Positions 31,370 to 41,339 of a DNA stretch of 64,000 nt are shown here, in pieces. Numbering within the stretch: the stretch's first letter is position 1; each line of letters opens with the position of its first letter. This stretch comes from Erinaceus europaeus (taxonomy: Eukaryota; Chordata; Mammalia; Eulipotyphla; Erinaceidae): contig NW_026647284.1 of the NCBI RefSeq assembly GCF_950295315.1, positions 1-64,000 of the forward strand. The letters run 5' to 3'. The notes under the pieces were generated by a model that ran no database searches, had not been told where the DNA came from, and worked only from the letters and a program-made list of their open reading frames with translations. The position numbers were made by a program, and so were the translations under genes.

Positions 31370-32085
31370 AGGAAGTATTTCCATCTAGATCTTGATGTGT
31401 TTTGAAGCCCAGAAACAAAACTAATAACAAGTCAACATTTATTTGTTTCTTACTTTTGTACCAAACACAGAATGTGAATTATCTCGTTTTATTCTCAACT
31501 TTATAATTGGTGATACAAACTATGGAAGAACCAGAATGTCTAAAAGCGTGAAGATTCCATAACCCTACAGCGGCTATGGAAAACAAAAACATAATTTATG
31601 ACATAACAGGAAATTAGTGCAATTAATGACTCTGTTAATGGTCTTGCTAGTAGTGTCTATGTGCAGACTAACATTTCAGAAATTCAATTCTATCCCCCAA
31701 AACTAAACCACTACAATGAATAATTATCAGAGAAAGAAACCAATTATTAAGGAATTACTTATTTTCATGTTTCTTCAAATCAGAAACATTTTAAGAACTT
31801 TTTCTTAGTAAGTCTGCATTATTTTCATAAACCTTTTAAAATAACTGTATCGTATGTCCTTCTCTAAGAACCACTAGTCTCTTTGACTTATAAGTCAACT
31901 ACAATCCAGAAACGTTAAATAACTTTCCCAGAATTAAAAAAAAAAAAATTGCATCACAGCTTTATCTAGACTCTACCTCTCTTTACTACAGAACATAAAT
32001 ACGTAAAACAGACAGGTGTTTATAGAGGTCATATACTAGCAAAAAGAACATTAGAAAAAAAGAGAAAAGCAGAAAAAAAGAAGAA
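31370..32085. other. Intron 1 stretch, nothing recognised
   Basis: A/T-rich intronic sequence without visible SINE, L1 or coding signal. Confidence 0.4.
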
Positions 32086-32089
32086 CAGT

Positions 32090-32265
32090 GGTCCGGGAGG
32101 TGGCGCAGTGGATAAAGCATCAGACTCTCAAGCACGAGGTCCTGAGTTCAATCCCCGGCAGCACATGTGCCAGAGTGATGTCTGGTTCTTTCTCTCCTAT
32201 CTTTCTCATGAATAAATAAATATCTTTAAAATATAAATAAATAAATAAATAAAATCTTCAAAAAA
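32090..32265 (+). mobile_element. Type 3 SINE
   Basis: ggtccgggaggtggcgcagt head, 'gataaagcatcagactctca', B box 'ctgagttcaatccccggcag', 'gccagagtgatgtctggttc', then an AAATAAATAAATAAATAAAA tail. Confidence 0.95.
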
Positions 32266-32795
32266 AGAAGAAGAAGCACACTAGACAGTACTGAGCCATC
32301 TTAAAACTTTGAATGTTTGTATTTTTGCATAGTGTCCAGAATAAAAGTTTTGGACTTCTAATAACTGTTACTGCCAGGCTGCGGCCTCTATTTATACTTT
32401 AAGTCTGAGTACAAATGCCTGTCTCTTCTTGTCACATCTCCCAAATTGGAACCTTCTCCAGACTCCCACATTATTAACACAGCTAACAGTGTATTCTCAT
32501 GAACTATCTATGCACCACCCTCACTTAAGACAGAGATTCCTTGGCACTGGAGACGGCCTCTTTATTCAATTTGTTTGCCTTGTACTGGGGATGACATTCA
32601 ATAAAAGAGCGAATGAAAAGAATGTTTTGCAACTAGCTGTTCTATTCTTTTTGTAACTGGCACATTAAAGGTATTGTACTAGAAAAAAAAAAAGGATACA
32701 AAAGGGTATAGTGCTGGAGTATACACAAACAGAAAATGTGCTAGGGCGACAAATGAATTTATACTTGTATTCAAGGTAGAAAAATAAAGATATTG

Positions 32796-32955
32796 TGGTC
32801 CGGGAGGTGGCACAGTGGATAATACATTGGACTTTCCAGTGTGAAGTCCTGAGTTCAATCCCCAGCAACATATGTGCCAGAGTAGTGTCTGGTTCTTTCT
32901 CTCTCTCTCTCTTCTCCTATCATTCTTCATGAATGAATAAATAAAATCTTTTTTA
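32796..32955 (+). mobile_element. Type 3 SINE
   Basis: ggtccgggaggtggcacagt head, B box 'ctgagttcaatccccagcaa', CT run, 'catgaatgaataaataaaat'. Confidence 0.94.
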
Positions 32956-33000
32956 AAAAATAAAATATATTATTTGGAGTGTGGAAAGAAAAGAATGTGG

Positions 33001-33150
33001 CTAGTGAAGGTAGCTCGGCAGGCCACGCAGGCCCTGTTGGTATGAGATTCTGCGTGGGATCCCAGCACTGCTTATGCCAGAGCTATTCTCTGGTATTTGT
33101 GTCCATGTCTCTCTGCCTGTCTTCTCTCTCATACAAAATACATAATGTTT
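33001..33150 (+). mobile_element. Diverged tRNA-like SINE
   Basis: 'gaaggtagctcggcaggcca', 'tgggatcccagcactgctta', 'gccagagctattctctggta', then CT-rich and 'atacaaaatacataatg'. Confidence 0.5.
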
Positions 33151-33247
33151 TATAAAGAAAACCTGTAATGCTTGGAACTAAAAGAACAACTCACAACTAA
33201 GAAAACAAACAAACAAACAAAAAAAACAGTTTCAAAAGATTCTGCGG

Positions 33248-33549
33248 GGGAGTCGGGCTGTAGCGCAGCGGGTTAAGCGCAGGTGGCGCTAAGCACAAGG
33301 ACCAGCATAAGGATCCCGGTTCGAGCCCCCGGCTCCCCAACTGCAGGGGAGTCACTTCACAGGCGGTGAAGCAGGTCTGCAGGTGTCTGTCTTTCTCTCT
33401 CCCTCTCTGTCTTCCCCTCCTCTCTCCATTTCTCTCTGTCCTATCCAACAACGATGACATCAATAATAACTACAACAACAAAACAACAAGGGCAACAAAA
33501 GGAATAAATAAATAAATAAATAAATAATTTTAAAAAAAGATTAAAAAAA
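33248..33549 (+). mobile_element. Type 1 SINE without tail module, inserted in an L1 3' UTR
   Basis: gggagtcgggctgtagcgca head, B box 'cccggttcgagcccccggct', CT-rich body, (AAAT)n tail. The 14-mer aaaagattctgcgg at 33234-33247 and 33550-33563 is an exact TSD. Confidence 0.96.
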
Positions 33550-33560
33550 AAAAGATTCTG

Positions 33561-33775
33561 CGGAACCTGGCCTGGAGTTGGTGTATTGCACCAAAGTGAA
33601 AGACCTTGGGGTGGGCTGGGGGGTGTGGCTCAAGGTCCTGGAACACGGTGGCAGAGGAGGACCTAGTGGGGGTCGCACTGTTATGTGGAAATGTTATGCA
33701 TGTACAAACTATTGTATTTTGCTGTAAATTGTAAACCAGTAATCCCCAAATAAAGAAATTAAAAATAAATAAATA
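33561..33775 (+). mobile_element. 5'-truncated L1 3' UTR, older copy
   Basis: 'ggagttggtgtattgcacca', 'cttggggtgggctggggggt', 'tgttatgcatgtacaaacta', 'aatccccaaataaagaaatt'. It is diverged from the copy at 26972. Confidence 0.88.
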
Positions 33776-33786
33776 CATAAATAGAC

Positions 33787-33915
33787 TGCGGCCAGGTACT
33801 GCTATACTCAGTTGAGCGTGTGTGATACAGTACATAAGGAACTGGGTTCAAGCCCGCCGTCCCCCACCTGCAGGGGAGAAGGTGTGGTGAAGTAGTGATG
33901 CTGGTGGTCTCTCTC
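33787..33915 (+). mobile_element. Type 2 SINE, diverged
   Basis: 'gcggccaggtactgctatac', B box 'ctgggttcaagcccgccgtc', 'ccccacctgcaggggagaag', 'gatgctggtggtctctctct'. Confidence 0.78.
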
Positions 33916-34309
33916 TGATGTTCACCAACAATTCTGTGACATCACCGTCCTTATATTTCAGAAAATTAAGTTCAACTCAGTCACTTATTTTAATGAACCG
34001 TTAATTCCACTAAACTACTTTACAATGAAATTTTTAAAAAAGATAATATAGTAAGAACCCCAATAGACTTCTGTGTTTCTTTCGTAGTGAATTTCCCAGA
34101 TGAGGGGAAGAGCTCACTCACAAGTCCTGTCACCTACCCAGAGTTACAGTACCCAGAGCCGCAGTGACAGACTGAAACATAGGCCGCCCGCCCGCCTCCA
34201 GGCAGGGCTCTGCTCTCCCACCGGCTTCCCGCCTACCATCCCAGAAAGCGGTCGGGAAAACGTTACGAATCACTAAACAGCAAAATAAAGAAAGGACTCT
34301 AGAGGCACA

Positions 34310-34452
34310 GGTGTTCAGGTCCTGGAGCATGACGGTGGAGAAGGATCTGGGAGGGGGGTTAAGCGCGTTCCGCAGAAAAGGGAGAACTGTCGCGCACGCA
34401 TTTACTGTCCACTGGAAACCATTAACCCCGCCCCCATAAAGAAAAGTTTAAA
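34310..34452 (+). mobile_element. Degenerate L1 3' UTR fragment
   Basis: 'caggtcctggagcatgacgg' and 'cgcatttactgtccactgga' followed by 'cccataaagaaaagttt' keep the order of the L1 3' end but are strongly diverged. Confidence 0.45.
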
Positions 34453-34469
34453 GGAAAAAAATCACCCCG

Positions 34470-34545
34470 GGGGTGGGGGGCAGGCGGTGGTACACGTGGT
34501 GAGCACAAGGGCTCGGCTTTGACTCCCTCCCTGCAGAGGTTGTTA
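34470..34545 (+). mobile_element. Type 2 SINE fragment
   Basis: 'gggggcaggcggtggtacac' head with a short remnant of the B-box region. The body is deleted. Confidence 0.5.
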
Positions 34546-34564
34546 AAATTTCTATTGCCAGGGG

Positions 34565-34845
34565 CTCCGGCGGTAGCGCAGCGGGTTAAGCGCAGGTGGC
34601 ACAAAGCGTAGGGACCGGCATAAGGATCCCGGTTTGAACCCCGGCTCCCCACCTGCAGGGGAGTCGCTTCCCAGGCGGTGAAGCAGGTCTGCAGGTGTCT
34701 GTCTTTCTCTCCCCCTCTGTCTTCCCCTCCTCTCTCCATTTCTCTGTCCTATCCAACAACGAAGACATCAATAGTAACTACAACAATAAAACAAGGGCAA
34801 CAAAAGGGAGTAAATAAATAATTCTTTAAAATCTTTTAAAAAATT
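34565..34845 (+). mobile_element. Type 1 SINE without tail module
   Basis: 'ggctccggcggtagcgcagc' head, B box 'cccggtttgaaccccggctc', CT-rich body, ACAACGAAGACATCAATAGT tail. 'tttctattgccaggg' / 'tttctattgccaagg' flank it as a TSD. Confidence 0.94.
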
Positions 34846-34854
34846 TTTCTATTG

Positions 34855-35030
34855 CCAAGGACCAGCCAGCCAAATTGTTCACAAGGACGCTGCTGGGCCC
34901 TCGGCGTGTGGCCCAGATTTGAGCTTGGCCCCCACTCTACTGCGGGGGTTCAGTGTGGCGGTTTCTTTCCCTCTGCCTCTATCTGAAAGAGTCAGCTGGG
35001 AGCCGGGAAGCCCCAGAGAGGACACTCCCC
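34855..35030 (+). mobile_element. Diverged tRNA-like SINE
   Basis: 'ggaccagccagccaaattgt', B-box-like 'ccagatttgagcttggcccc', 'ggttcagtgtggcggtttct', then CT-rich. Confidence 0.45.
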
Positions 35031-35214
35031 ACCCTAAAAAAAACTAATTCCATAACCTATGAATGGCAAGATTTCCAGAATTTTTGACTGAGGGAAAAAA
35101 AAGTTCAATTCAGTCACCGTGCTATATAAATGTGTGATTTAACACATTGTTCTTGATTATAATAACTTATTAAGCAAAAAAAAAAAATTATTAAGCTATT
35201 ACAATTACATCACC

Positions 35215-35335
35215 AACAGAGGACCTAGTGGGAGTTGTATTGTTATATGGAAAACTAGGAAATGTTATGCATGTACAAACTATTGTATTTACTGTCGAAT
35301 GTAAAACTTTAATTCCCCAATAAAGAAATTTAAAA
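35215..35335 (+). mobile_element. 5'-truncated L1 3' end
   Basis: 'gaggacctagtgggagttgt', 'tgttatgcatgtacaaacta', 'aattccccaataaagaaatt', A-rich end. About 120 bp. Confidence 0.9.
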
Positions 35336-35857
35336 AAACCCAACTATGTCACCAAAATATTATTCATTATGTATGCTCACTAAAATACTCCCAATGCAGG
35401 TTTCTTTTCCCATTGAAGTAGAGCAAATTAATCAGCTCTGACAATCGACTGTGTTCATGCATTAATAAAATGTGATCGCACTGGCAGGCATGTTTTTTGA
35501 AGACTGTAAGAGATTTAGATTGAAAAGGTTATGTACTTTACATTGTCAAAAATGCAGATTGCAGGAACCTTATTTAAAAAAAAAAAACTGCATGGTGAAC
35601 AGATGATCTTACCCACTTTTTTTGGCAAGATTTTTGAACAAATGTTTCAAACCCTAGCCAGCTGAGAAGCTATGCCAGTCTTACAGACAACTCCATACAG
35701 ACAGAAAGGGCTAAAAGTCTGATGCATTTGTATTCAAAAATGCACAGGGAGGGCAACCCAAACTCCAAGCATTAAAGCAAAGAGACATTTACATACACAT
35801 CAGCTCCCCCATCTGTCTCTCTCATTTGCACACTTTATAAAAGCACGTTTACTGCAC

Positions 35858-36045
35858 GAGAGGTGGCTCACGCAGTGGGGCAGACATGTTACAATACTCA
35901 AGTACACAGGTTCAAGGCCCTGGTCCCCACCTGCTGGAGGGAAACCTTGTATGTGGTGAAAACAGTGACCCAGGTATCGCTATCTCCCACTTCACTCTTG
36001 ATTTCTCTCTGCTGCTATCTAATACATAAATAAAATATATTTTAA
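35858..36045 (+). mobile_element. Type 2 SINE, diverged
   Basis: 'cgagaggtggctcacgcagt', B box 'acaggttcaaggccctggtc', 'cccacctgctggagggaaac', 'cttgatttctctctgctgct', 'aatacataaataaaat'. Confidence 0.8.
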
Positions 36046-37235
36046 AATGAAATGTTTATTATTTCATTAAGGCTTAACTGAAGGTACCAAGAACCATTCA
36101 AGACCCTAAGTACCAGATATAATTTTAAAGTCAGTGACAATCCTGCCAGAGGAATTCACAATCATACAAGATAGACAAAACATCAGCAGACTACAAACCG
36201 CTAGGTACAGAAATACAGCATTTCAATTTTAACACTTGGAAATCATTGTCACGTTCTGCTTATTTTAAATTGCATCACTCGGCAATCCGAGAGCCTGAAG
36301 TCTCTAAAAACAGGAAGCAGGGGGGAAAATACGATTTTGAGGAATGACAGTGAACTAGAATTGCAGTATAAATTCTTAAAATTTAGTATTATTTAACTTG
36401 TGAAAGTTGAATGTGCAGTCTGATGCTATCTGCATCACACGAATATATACTGAATTTTTTTTTTTTAAAAAAAGGCTCTTTGCTGAAATACCCAAATCAC
36501 TTTTGATTTTACTCTCACTTCCTCTTCTGCAAACCATCGTAACCATTTCCTTTAACCGCAATACCACAAGTCTAGTAACTTTTACTAAAAAGTCTGACTT
36601 CCTAGGCTTTTTTATTTTAACGAAGTTCATATACAAACCAATTCCCAGGTTTGTTAAGGAGAACAAACTGACATAAATAGTTTAGGTCAACGCAAACTGT
36701 AAGTAATACTAACTAAACGTGAACTATTAGCAAACTCCATAAATATATAGCCAAAGCTCTTTGATAACTATAAAAGGCTTCTTTGTAATGGCACTGAGCT
36801 TCCGGCCACATAAAATGTAACAAATCCAATAGGCATGTTGCAATTATTCTCCAGGTTACCCTGGCTTTAGAACCAATCAGTTCTTGCATTCAGGTGAGCA
36901 ACTGGATCATAGCTGTCCTAATCTAAAATTCCTCACTACTGTCACAGAAGAATCTCCTTTAGAGTTACAGTGTTTACATAAAACTGTAGAAGTAAGTTAA
37001 TTTTACAAGTAAGCCCCATGCTATGAATTTAAAAAAAAAAAATTTCAGCAGGACTAATTTACAACTATAATAGTGATATTACTATGATTAAAGGGGGAAA
37101 TTCAAGATATATTAAAAAGCCAACAAATGCGATCATGAAGAAATATGACATCAGACACACACTGGCAATTCTGAAGGTTCTAAATTATATAAAATCTCGT
37201 TCATTTTCTCTGTTTGAAATTATTGAAAACTCAGT
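36046..37235. other. Intron 1 stretch, nothing recognised
   Basis: About 1.2 kb of A/T-rich sequence without SINE or L1. Two opposed open stretches near 36376-36676 resemble nothing known and are low complexity in part. Confidence 0.45.
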
Positions 37236-37237
37236 AA

Positions 37238-37345
37238 TTGTTATGCAAAGCGACTCTCATGCCCACAAGTCCCAGGTTCAATCCACCGCACCACCAGAGC
37301 TGAGCGGTGCTCATAAACCAGAGCTGAGCAGTGCTCTAGTTAAAA
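37238..37345 (+). mobile_element. Type 4 SINE with a partial internal duplication
   Basis: 'ttatgcaaagcgactctcat', B box 'ccaggttcaatccaccgcac'. 'accagagctgagcggtgctc' is followed again by 'accagagctgagcagtgctc', so the 3' segment occurs twice. Confidence 0.8.
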
Positions 37346-37674
37346 AAAAAAAAAAGAAAGAAAGAAAGAAAAAATAAATAAAATTCAGTGATGGGTGCAG
37401 CGTGTTATGTACAAATACACACGCATATAATAAGTGTGAAACTATCCTTCTCAAGTCGTACCCACTGTAAATCACTATTAGATCAACAAAAACACTTTAA
37501 AAAAAAAAACTTTTCTTTGCGTTAAAAAGAGTATCGGTTGTCTTAGAGCGTAAGAGAAACGTCTCGTTTTTACATCTGCTTTTTAAGTCTTAACTCCTCC
37601 AGCTGCTGCAGCCTGGGGCGGTTCTCACCGCCGGAATCTGCGGCCACAGCAATGTCTCTGCGCTATTTTATTTC

Positions 37675-37903
37675 GTTTCCTTTATCTATTTAATTTTAAA
37701 TGAGCTTTATTTGTTGGAGAGACAGCCAGAAACTGAGAGAGATGGGGAGATAGAGAGGAAGAGAGACAGAGAGTCACCTGCAGCCCTGCTTCACCGCTCG
37801 TGAAGCTTTCCCCCTGCAGGTGGCGACTCGAACCGGAGTCCTGGCGCAGCACTGCAATGTGAGCGCTCAGCCAGGTGCGCCACCAGCCCCACCCACCCAG
37901 TCC
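37675..37903 (-). mobile_element. Type 2 SINE
   Basis: Minus strand: 'gggctggtggcgcacctggc' head, B-box-like 'ggactccggttcgagtcgcc', 'cacctgcagggggaaagctt', CT-rich body, A/T tail. Confidence 0.9.
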
Positions 37904-38015
37904 CCGTTTTATTTATTTTGTGCTTACGCCGAGCTTTTAAGAATCGGTGTCTGAGTGCTACTAAGCAGACACCTTGAGGGAAATAGGGGGAGGGAGGAGG
38001 AGGGGGAATAGGGGG

Positions 38016-39060
38016 AAGAAGAGGAGGAGAAGAGGGAGAGACAGACAGGAGACAGGAGAGAGAGAGAGAGAGAGACAGGAGAGAGACACAGGAGAGGGAG
38101 GGAGGGAGGGAGGGACTGGGGAGAGAGAGGGAGGGAGAGACAGGAGAGAGGGAGAGACAGGAGAGAGGGAGGGAGAGACAGGAGAGAGAGAGGGAGAGAC
38201 AGGAGAGAGAGAGAGAAAGGGAGACACAGGAGAGAAAGGGAGAGACAGGAGAGAGAGAGAGAGACAGGAGAGAGAGAGAGACAGGAGAGAGGGAGAGACA
38301 GGAGAGAGGGAGAGGCGAGAGGGAGGGAGAGACAGGAGAGAGGGAGAGACAGGAGAGAGAGAGAGAAAGGGAGACACAGGAGAGAAAGGGAGAGACAGGA
38401 GAGAGAGAGAGACAGGAGAGAGGGAGAGACAGGAGAGAGGGAGAGACAAGATAGAGGGAGAGACAGGAGAGAGAGAGAGAGGGAGAGACAGGAGAGAGAG
38501 AGAGACAGGAGAGAGGGAGAGACAGGAGAGAGGGAGAGACAAGATAGAGGGAGAGACAGGAGAGAGAGAGAGAGGGAGAGACAGGAGAGAGAGACAGGAG
38601 AGAGGGAGAGACAGGAGAGAGGGAGAGACAAGATAGAGGGAGAGACAGGAGAGAGAGAGAGAGAGAGGGAGAGACAGGAGAGAGGGAGACAGGAGAGAGA
38701 GAGAGGGAGAGACAGGAGAGAGGGAGAGACAGGAGAGAGGGAGGGAGAGACAGGAGAGAGAGAGGGAGAGACAGGAGAGAGAGAGAGAAAGGGAGACACA
38801 GGAGAGAAAGGGAGAGACAGGAGAGAGAGAGAGAGACAGGAGAGAGAGAGAGACAGGAGAGAGGGAGAGACAGGAGAGAGAGAGAGAAAGGGAGACACAG
38901 GAGAGAAAGGGAGAGACAGGAGAGAGAGAGAGACAGGAGAGAGGGAGAGACAGGAGAGAGGGAGAGACAAGATAGAGGGAGAGACAGGAGAGAGAGAGAG
39001 AGGGAGAGACAGGAGAGAGGGAGAGACAGGAGAGGGAGGGAGGGAGGGAGGGAGAGGAGG
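38016..39060 (+). repeat. About 1-kb purine minisatellite, GGGAGAGACAGGAGAGA-type units
   Basis: Units of about 14-20 nt built from gggagagacaggagaga run for about 1 kb on the plus strand, almost pure purine except for one C per unit. A variant 'acaagatag' starts at about 38446, 38539, 38628 and 38967, which shows larger duplicated blocks. It lies in NCKAP1 intron 1, about 0.7 kb downstream of exon 1, so the pre-mRNA carries the CU-rich strand. Confidence 0.97.
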
Positions 39061-39639
39061 TTGTTATTCCTGTTCCAGTGACTCAACAGCCCAGAAGTCT
39101 TTCAGAAGAAAATCGGGTTCCACCTTCACTTCCCCCTTCACAAATGCAATCCTTCCAACACGTCCTCCCTCCCCTGTCCTTTTCTTCCTTTCTTCCTTTT
39201 ATTCTATTAAAAAAAAAAAAAAAAAAAGCTGGGCTATTTCCAAAGGAAAGTGTTCGAGTCGAAGAGGGAAGGGGGGAGAAAGAGGAGGGTGCGAGGTTCC
39301 CCCGGATTCGCCATGTCCCTTCTACGTGCGCACACTCGCACGCCGAAAAAAGAAGAAGAAGAAGAAAGAAAATAAGAAAAGGAAAATTCAAAAGGTGGGA
39401 AGGGAAAAACAACCACCACCAGAACCACCAGAACCACCACCGCCTTCCTGCACCTCCATGTCGGCCCTGGGCTGGGCGGCCGCGAGCGACACCCGCCTCT
39501 CGTCCCTCCGCCGCCCCGAGGCCCCGCAGCTCGCCGGCTCCTGCGCCCCCGGCCCGGCCGCGTTAGGCCGCGCAGCCCGGTCGCCCGGAGCCGAGCGAGA
39601 CGCACGAGCGCGGGGCTTCCAGGTCGGGGCGCCGCCCGG

Positions 39640-39710
39640 GCCTCCGCCGCCCCCGCCCGCCGCCCCCGCCGCCCCCGCCGCCCCCGCCGCCCCCGCCGCG
39701 GCCTCGCCCG
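39640..39710 (+). repeat. GC-rich 9-mer repeat (CCGCCGCCC/CGCCCCCGC)
   Basis: Tandem cgcccccgc-like units run in intron 1, ending about 15 nt from the exon 1 donor. The gene-sense strand is (GCGGGGGCG)n, with many G runs. Confidence 0.9.
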
Positions 39711-39725
39711 CAGGCCCGTGCGCAC

Positions 39726-39833
39726 CTTCTTGATGTTGTAGAGCCGCGTGAGCATGCCGACGCCGCGGTCGTTGAGGATCGTGAGCTTCTCCGCCAGCTT
39801 CTGCTGGCTGGGCTGCAGCACCGAGCGCGACAT
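39726..39833 (-). CDS. NCKAP1: NCKAP1 coding exon 1 (start of Nck-associated protein 1)
   Basis: The ATG at 39833-39831 opens 36 codons, starting [10 protein letters not shown] and ending RLYNIKK, followed by donor GT at 39725-39724 (AAG|GTGCGC). NCKAP1 (NAP1, HEM2) is a large helical scaffold protein. With CYFIP, WAVE, ABI and BRK1/HSPC300 it forms the WAVE regulatory complex, which relays Rac1 signals to Arp2/3-driven actin branching at the leading edge; that is family knowledge. The nine exons here cover about residues 1-316 of roughly 1128 and, as far as I can recall, match the human protein almost perfectly. I see no frameshift or stop, so this is the functional gene. The start choice is supported by the CpG island and by identity from the first residue. 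Confidence 0.97.
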
Positions 39834-40255
39834 GGTGGCGCCCTGGGCCCGCGGCCGCCGCGCCGCCTCCCCGCCCGCGCCGCCTCCCCGCCCGCCCGGC
39901 CGGCCGCGACCTCCGCCTCAGGCGAGCGCGCCCATGGCCCCCAGCCCGCGCGGGCGACAGGACGAGCCTCGCTGCTGCCCCTCCGCGGCCTGCGCCCGCC
40001 GCCCGCCGCCCTTCCGCCCCCCGCCGCCGGCGCGCTCCGCCCCGGGCTCCTCCGCGAGGTGTGGCGGCGGCTCTCCGCACACGGTCACCTGACCGGCCGC
40101 GCGGGCGCCCCCCGGAGGCCGGCTGCGGAACTGCGCCGGCGACCCTACACCCCCACGCGGGGGGAAGCTCCGTCTCGGCCCATCCCACACCCCGCTCCTT
40201 GGAGCTCCCCGAAGTTGCCTGTCCGTGTTCCTCCCTGAAGGAACCAGCTGGGGAT

Positions 40256-40445
40256 GGGGGGGGGTGGCGCACCTGGTTGGCCGCACCTGTTACAAATGCG
40301 CAAGGACCCGGGTTCGAGCCCCCCCCCTTCACCGCGTCCCCACCTGCAGGGGGCAAAGCCTTGCAGGTGGTGAAGCAGTGTTGCAGATGTCTGTCTGTCA
40401 CCCCCCTTTCCCTCTCTTTTTCTGGCTGATCTTATCCAGCAAATT
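40256..40445 (+). mobile_element. Type 2 SINE at the edge of the CpG island
   Basis: 'gggggggtggcgcacctggt' head, B box 'ccgggttcgagccccccccc', CT-rich body, 'ggctgatcttatccagcaaa'. 'aaccagctg' occurs before it (about 40240) and again after the nested SINE (about 40771), as a TSD. Confidence 0.92.
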
Positions 40446-40730
40446 TTTTAATATTTATTTTATTTATTTATTCCCTTTTGTTGCCCTTGTTGTTTTATTG
40501 TTGTAGTTATTATTGTTGTTGTCGTCGTTGTTGGATAGGACAGAGAGAAATGGAGAGAGGAGGGGAAGACAGAGAGGAGGAGAGAAAGATAGACACCTGC
40601 AGACCTGCTTCACCGCCTGTGAAGCGACTCCCCTGCAGGTGGGGAGCTGGGGCTCGAACCGGGATCCTTACGCTGGTCCTTGTGCTTTGCGCCACCTGCG
40701 CTTAACCCGCTGCGCTATAGCCCGACTCCC
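40446..40730 (-). mobile_element. Type 1 SINE without tail module, inserted in the Type 2 tail
   Basis: Minus strand: gggagtcgggctatagcgca head, B box 'cccggttcgagccccagctc', CT-rich body, ACAACAATAATAACTACAAT tail. It sits between the body and A tail of the SINE at 40256. Confidence 0.95.
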
Positions 40731-41177
40731 AATTTTTTTTTTTAATGGACAGAAAAAAAAAAAAAAGAAACCAGCTGAAACCCCTGGGACAGGGACCAGT
40801 GGAGGAGGGGAAAAGAGGGGAGGAGAAGGGAGGAGAGTGCAGGGGAGTGTTCAGGAGAGTTTCTCCGGAGAGTGGGCTGGTGGCTCCAAGCGCTTTTGTT
40901 TTTTTCTCTTTCTTTTTTTTTCTTTTCCTCCCACAAGTTGACAGACGCTCCCCTCTGAACATAGCAGATGCTGTGCTCAGCGGATGGCCCCCAGCCTCCC
41001 CCCCCTCCGCCCCGCCTGGCTTCCCTTCCTCCGGGAGCCAGTGAGACTCCAGTTCCTGAGATAGTCAGCATCCGCAATTTGTCAAGGACGAGCACCCATC
41101 CGGAGAAGACACTAACAGAAGACACTAGTAGTCTGTTGAGGGGCAAAAAATAAATACATAAATAAGTAAATAAATAA

Positions 41178-41278
41178 ATGTTATGCAAAGAGACTCTCAT
41201 GCCTGAGGCTCCAGAGTCACAAGTTCAATCCCTCACACCATCATAAGCTAGAGCTGAGCAGTGCTCCGGTACAAAATT
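41178..41278 (+). mobile_element. Type 4 SINE
   Basis: 'gttatgcaaagagactctca', 'tgcctgaggctccagagtca', B box 'acaagttcaatccctcacac', 'agctagagctgagcagtgct'. Confidence 0.85.
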
Positions 41279-41339
41279 TTTTTTAAAATGTGTTTTTTTT
41301 CCTTTTTTTTTTCTTTTTTTTTCCCTCCTAATATCTGAT

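Larger units (their letters stand above)
39440..40190. promoter_or_regulatory. NCKAP1: CpG island with the NCKAP1 promoter and 5' end
   Basis: The base composition changes abruptly to very G+C- and CpG-rich, with clusters of CGCG, GGGCGG/CCGCCC and NotI-like GCGGCCGC. The coding start of NCKAP1 (39833) is inside it. The 5' UTR and transcription start must lie between 39834 and about 40150 on the minus strand. No TATA box is evident, as is usual for housekeeping CpG-island promoters. The exact start cannot be fixed from sequence alone. Confidence 0.85.

Noticed and set aside
37791..39086. Open stretches of 431, 348, 220 and 193 codons across the GA-rich array
   Set aside because: They are Ser/Leu/Pro- or Glu/Arg/Gly-only translations of a tandem repeat, open in several frames at once. 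No domain, no start context, inside an NCKAP1 intron.
39388..40401. 337-codon minus-strand and other open frames over the CpG island
   Set aside because: High G+C removes stop codons. The frames are Ala/Arg/Gly-rich and overlap the real exon 1 in other phases.
40513..40941. Recurrent peptide resembling DRTERNGERRGRQRGGEKD in many places
   Set aside because: It looks like a protein family but is simply the antisense translation of the CT-rich body of Type 1 SINEs, found in every copy.
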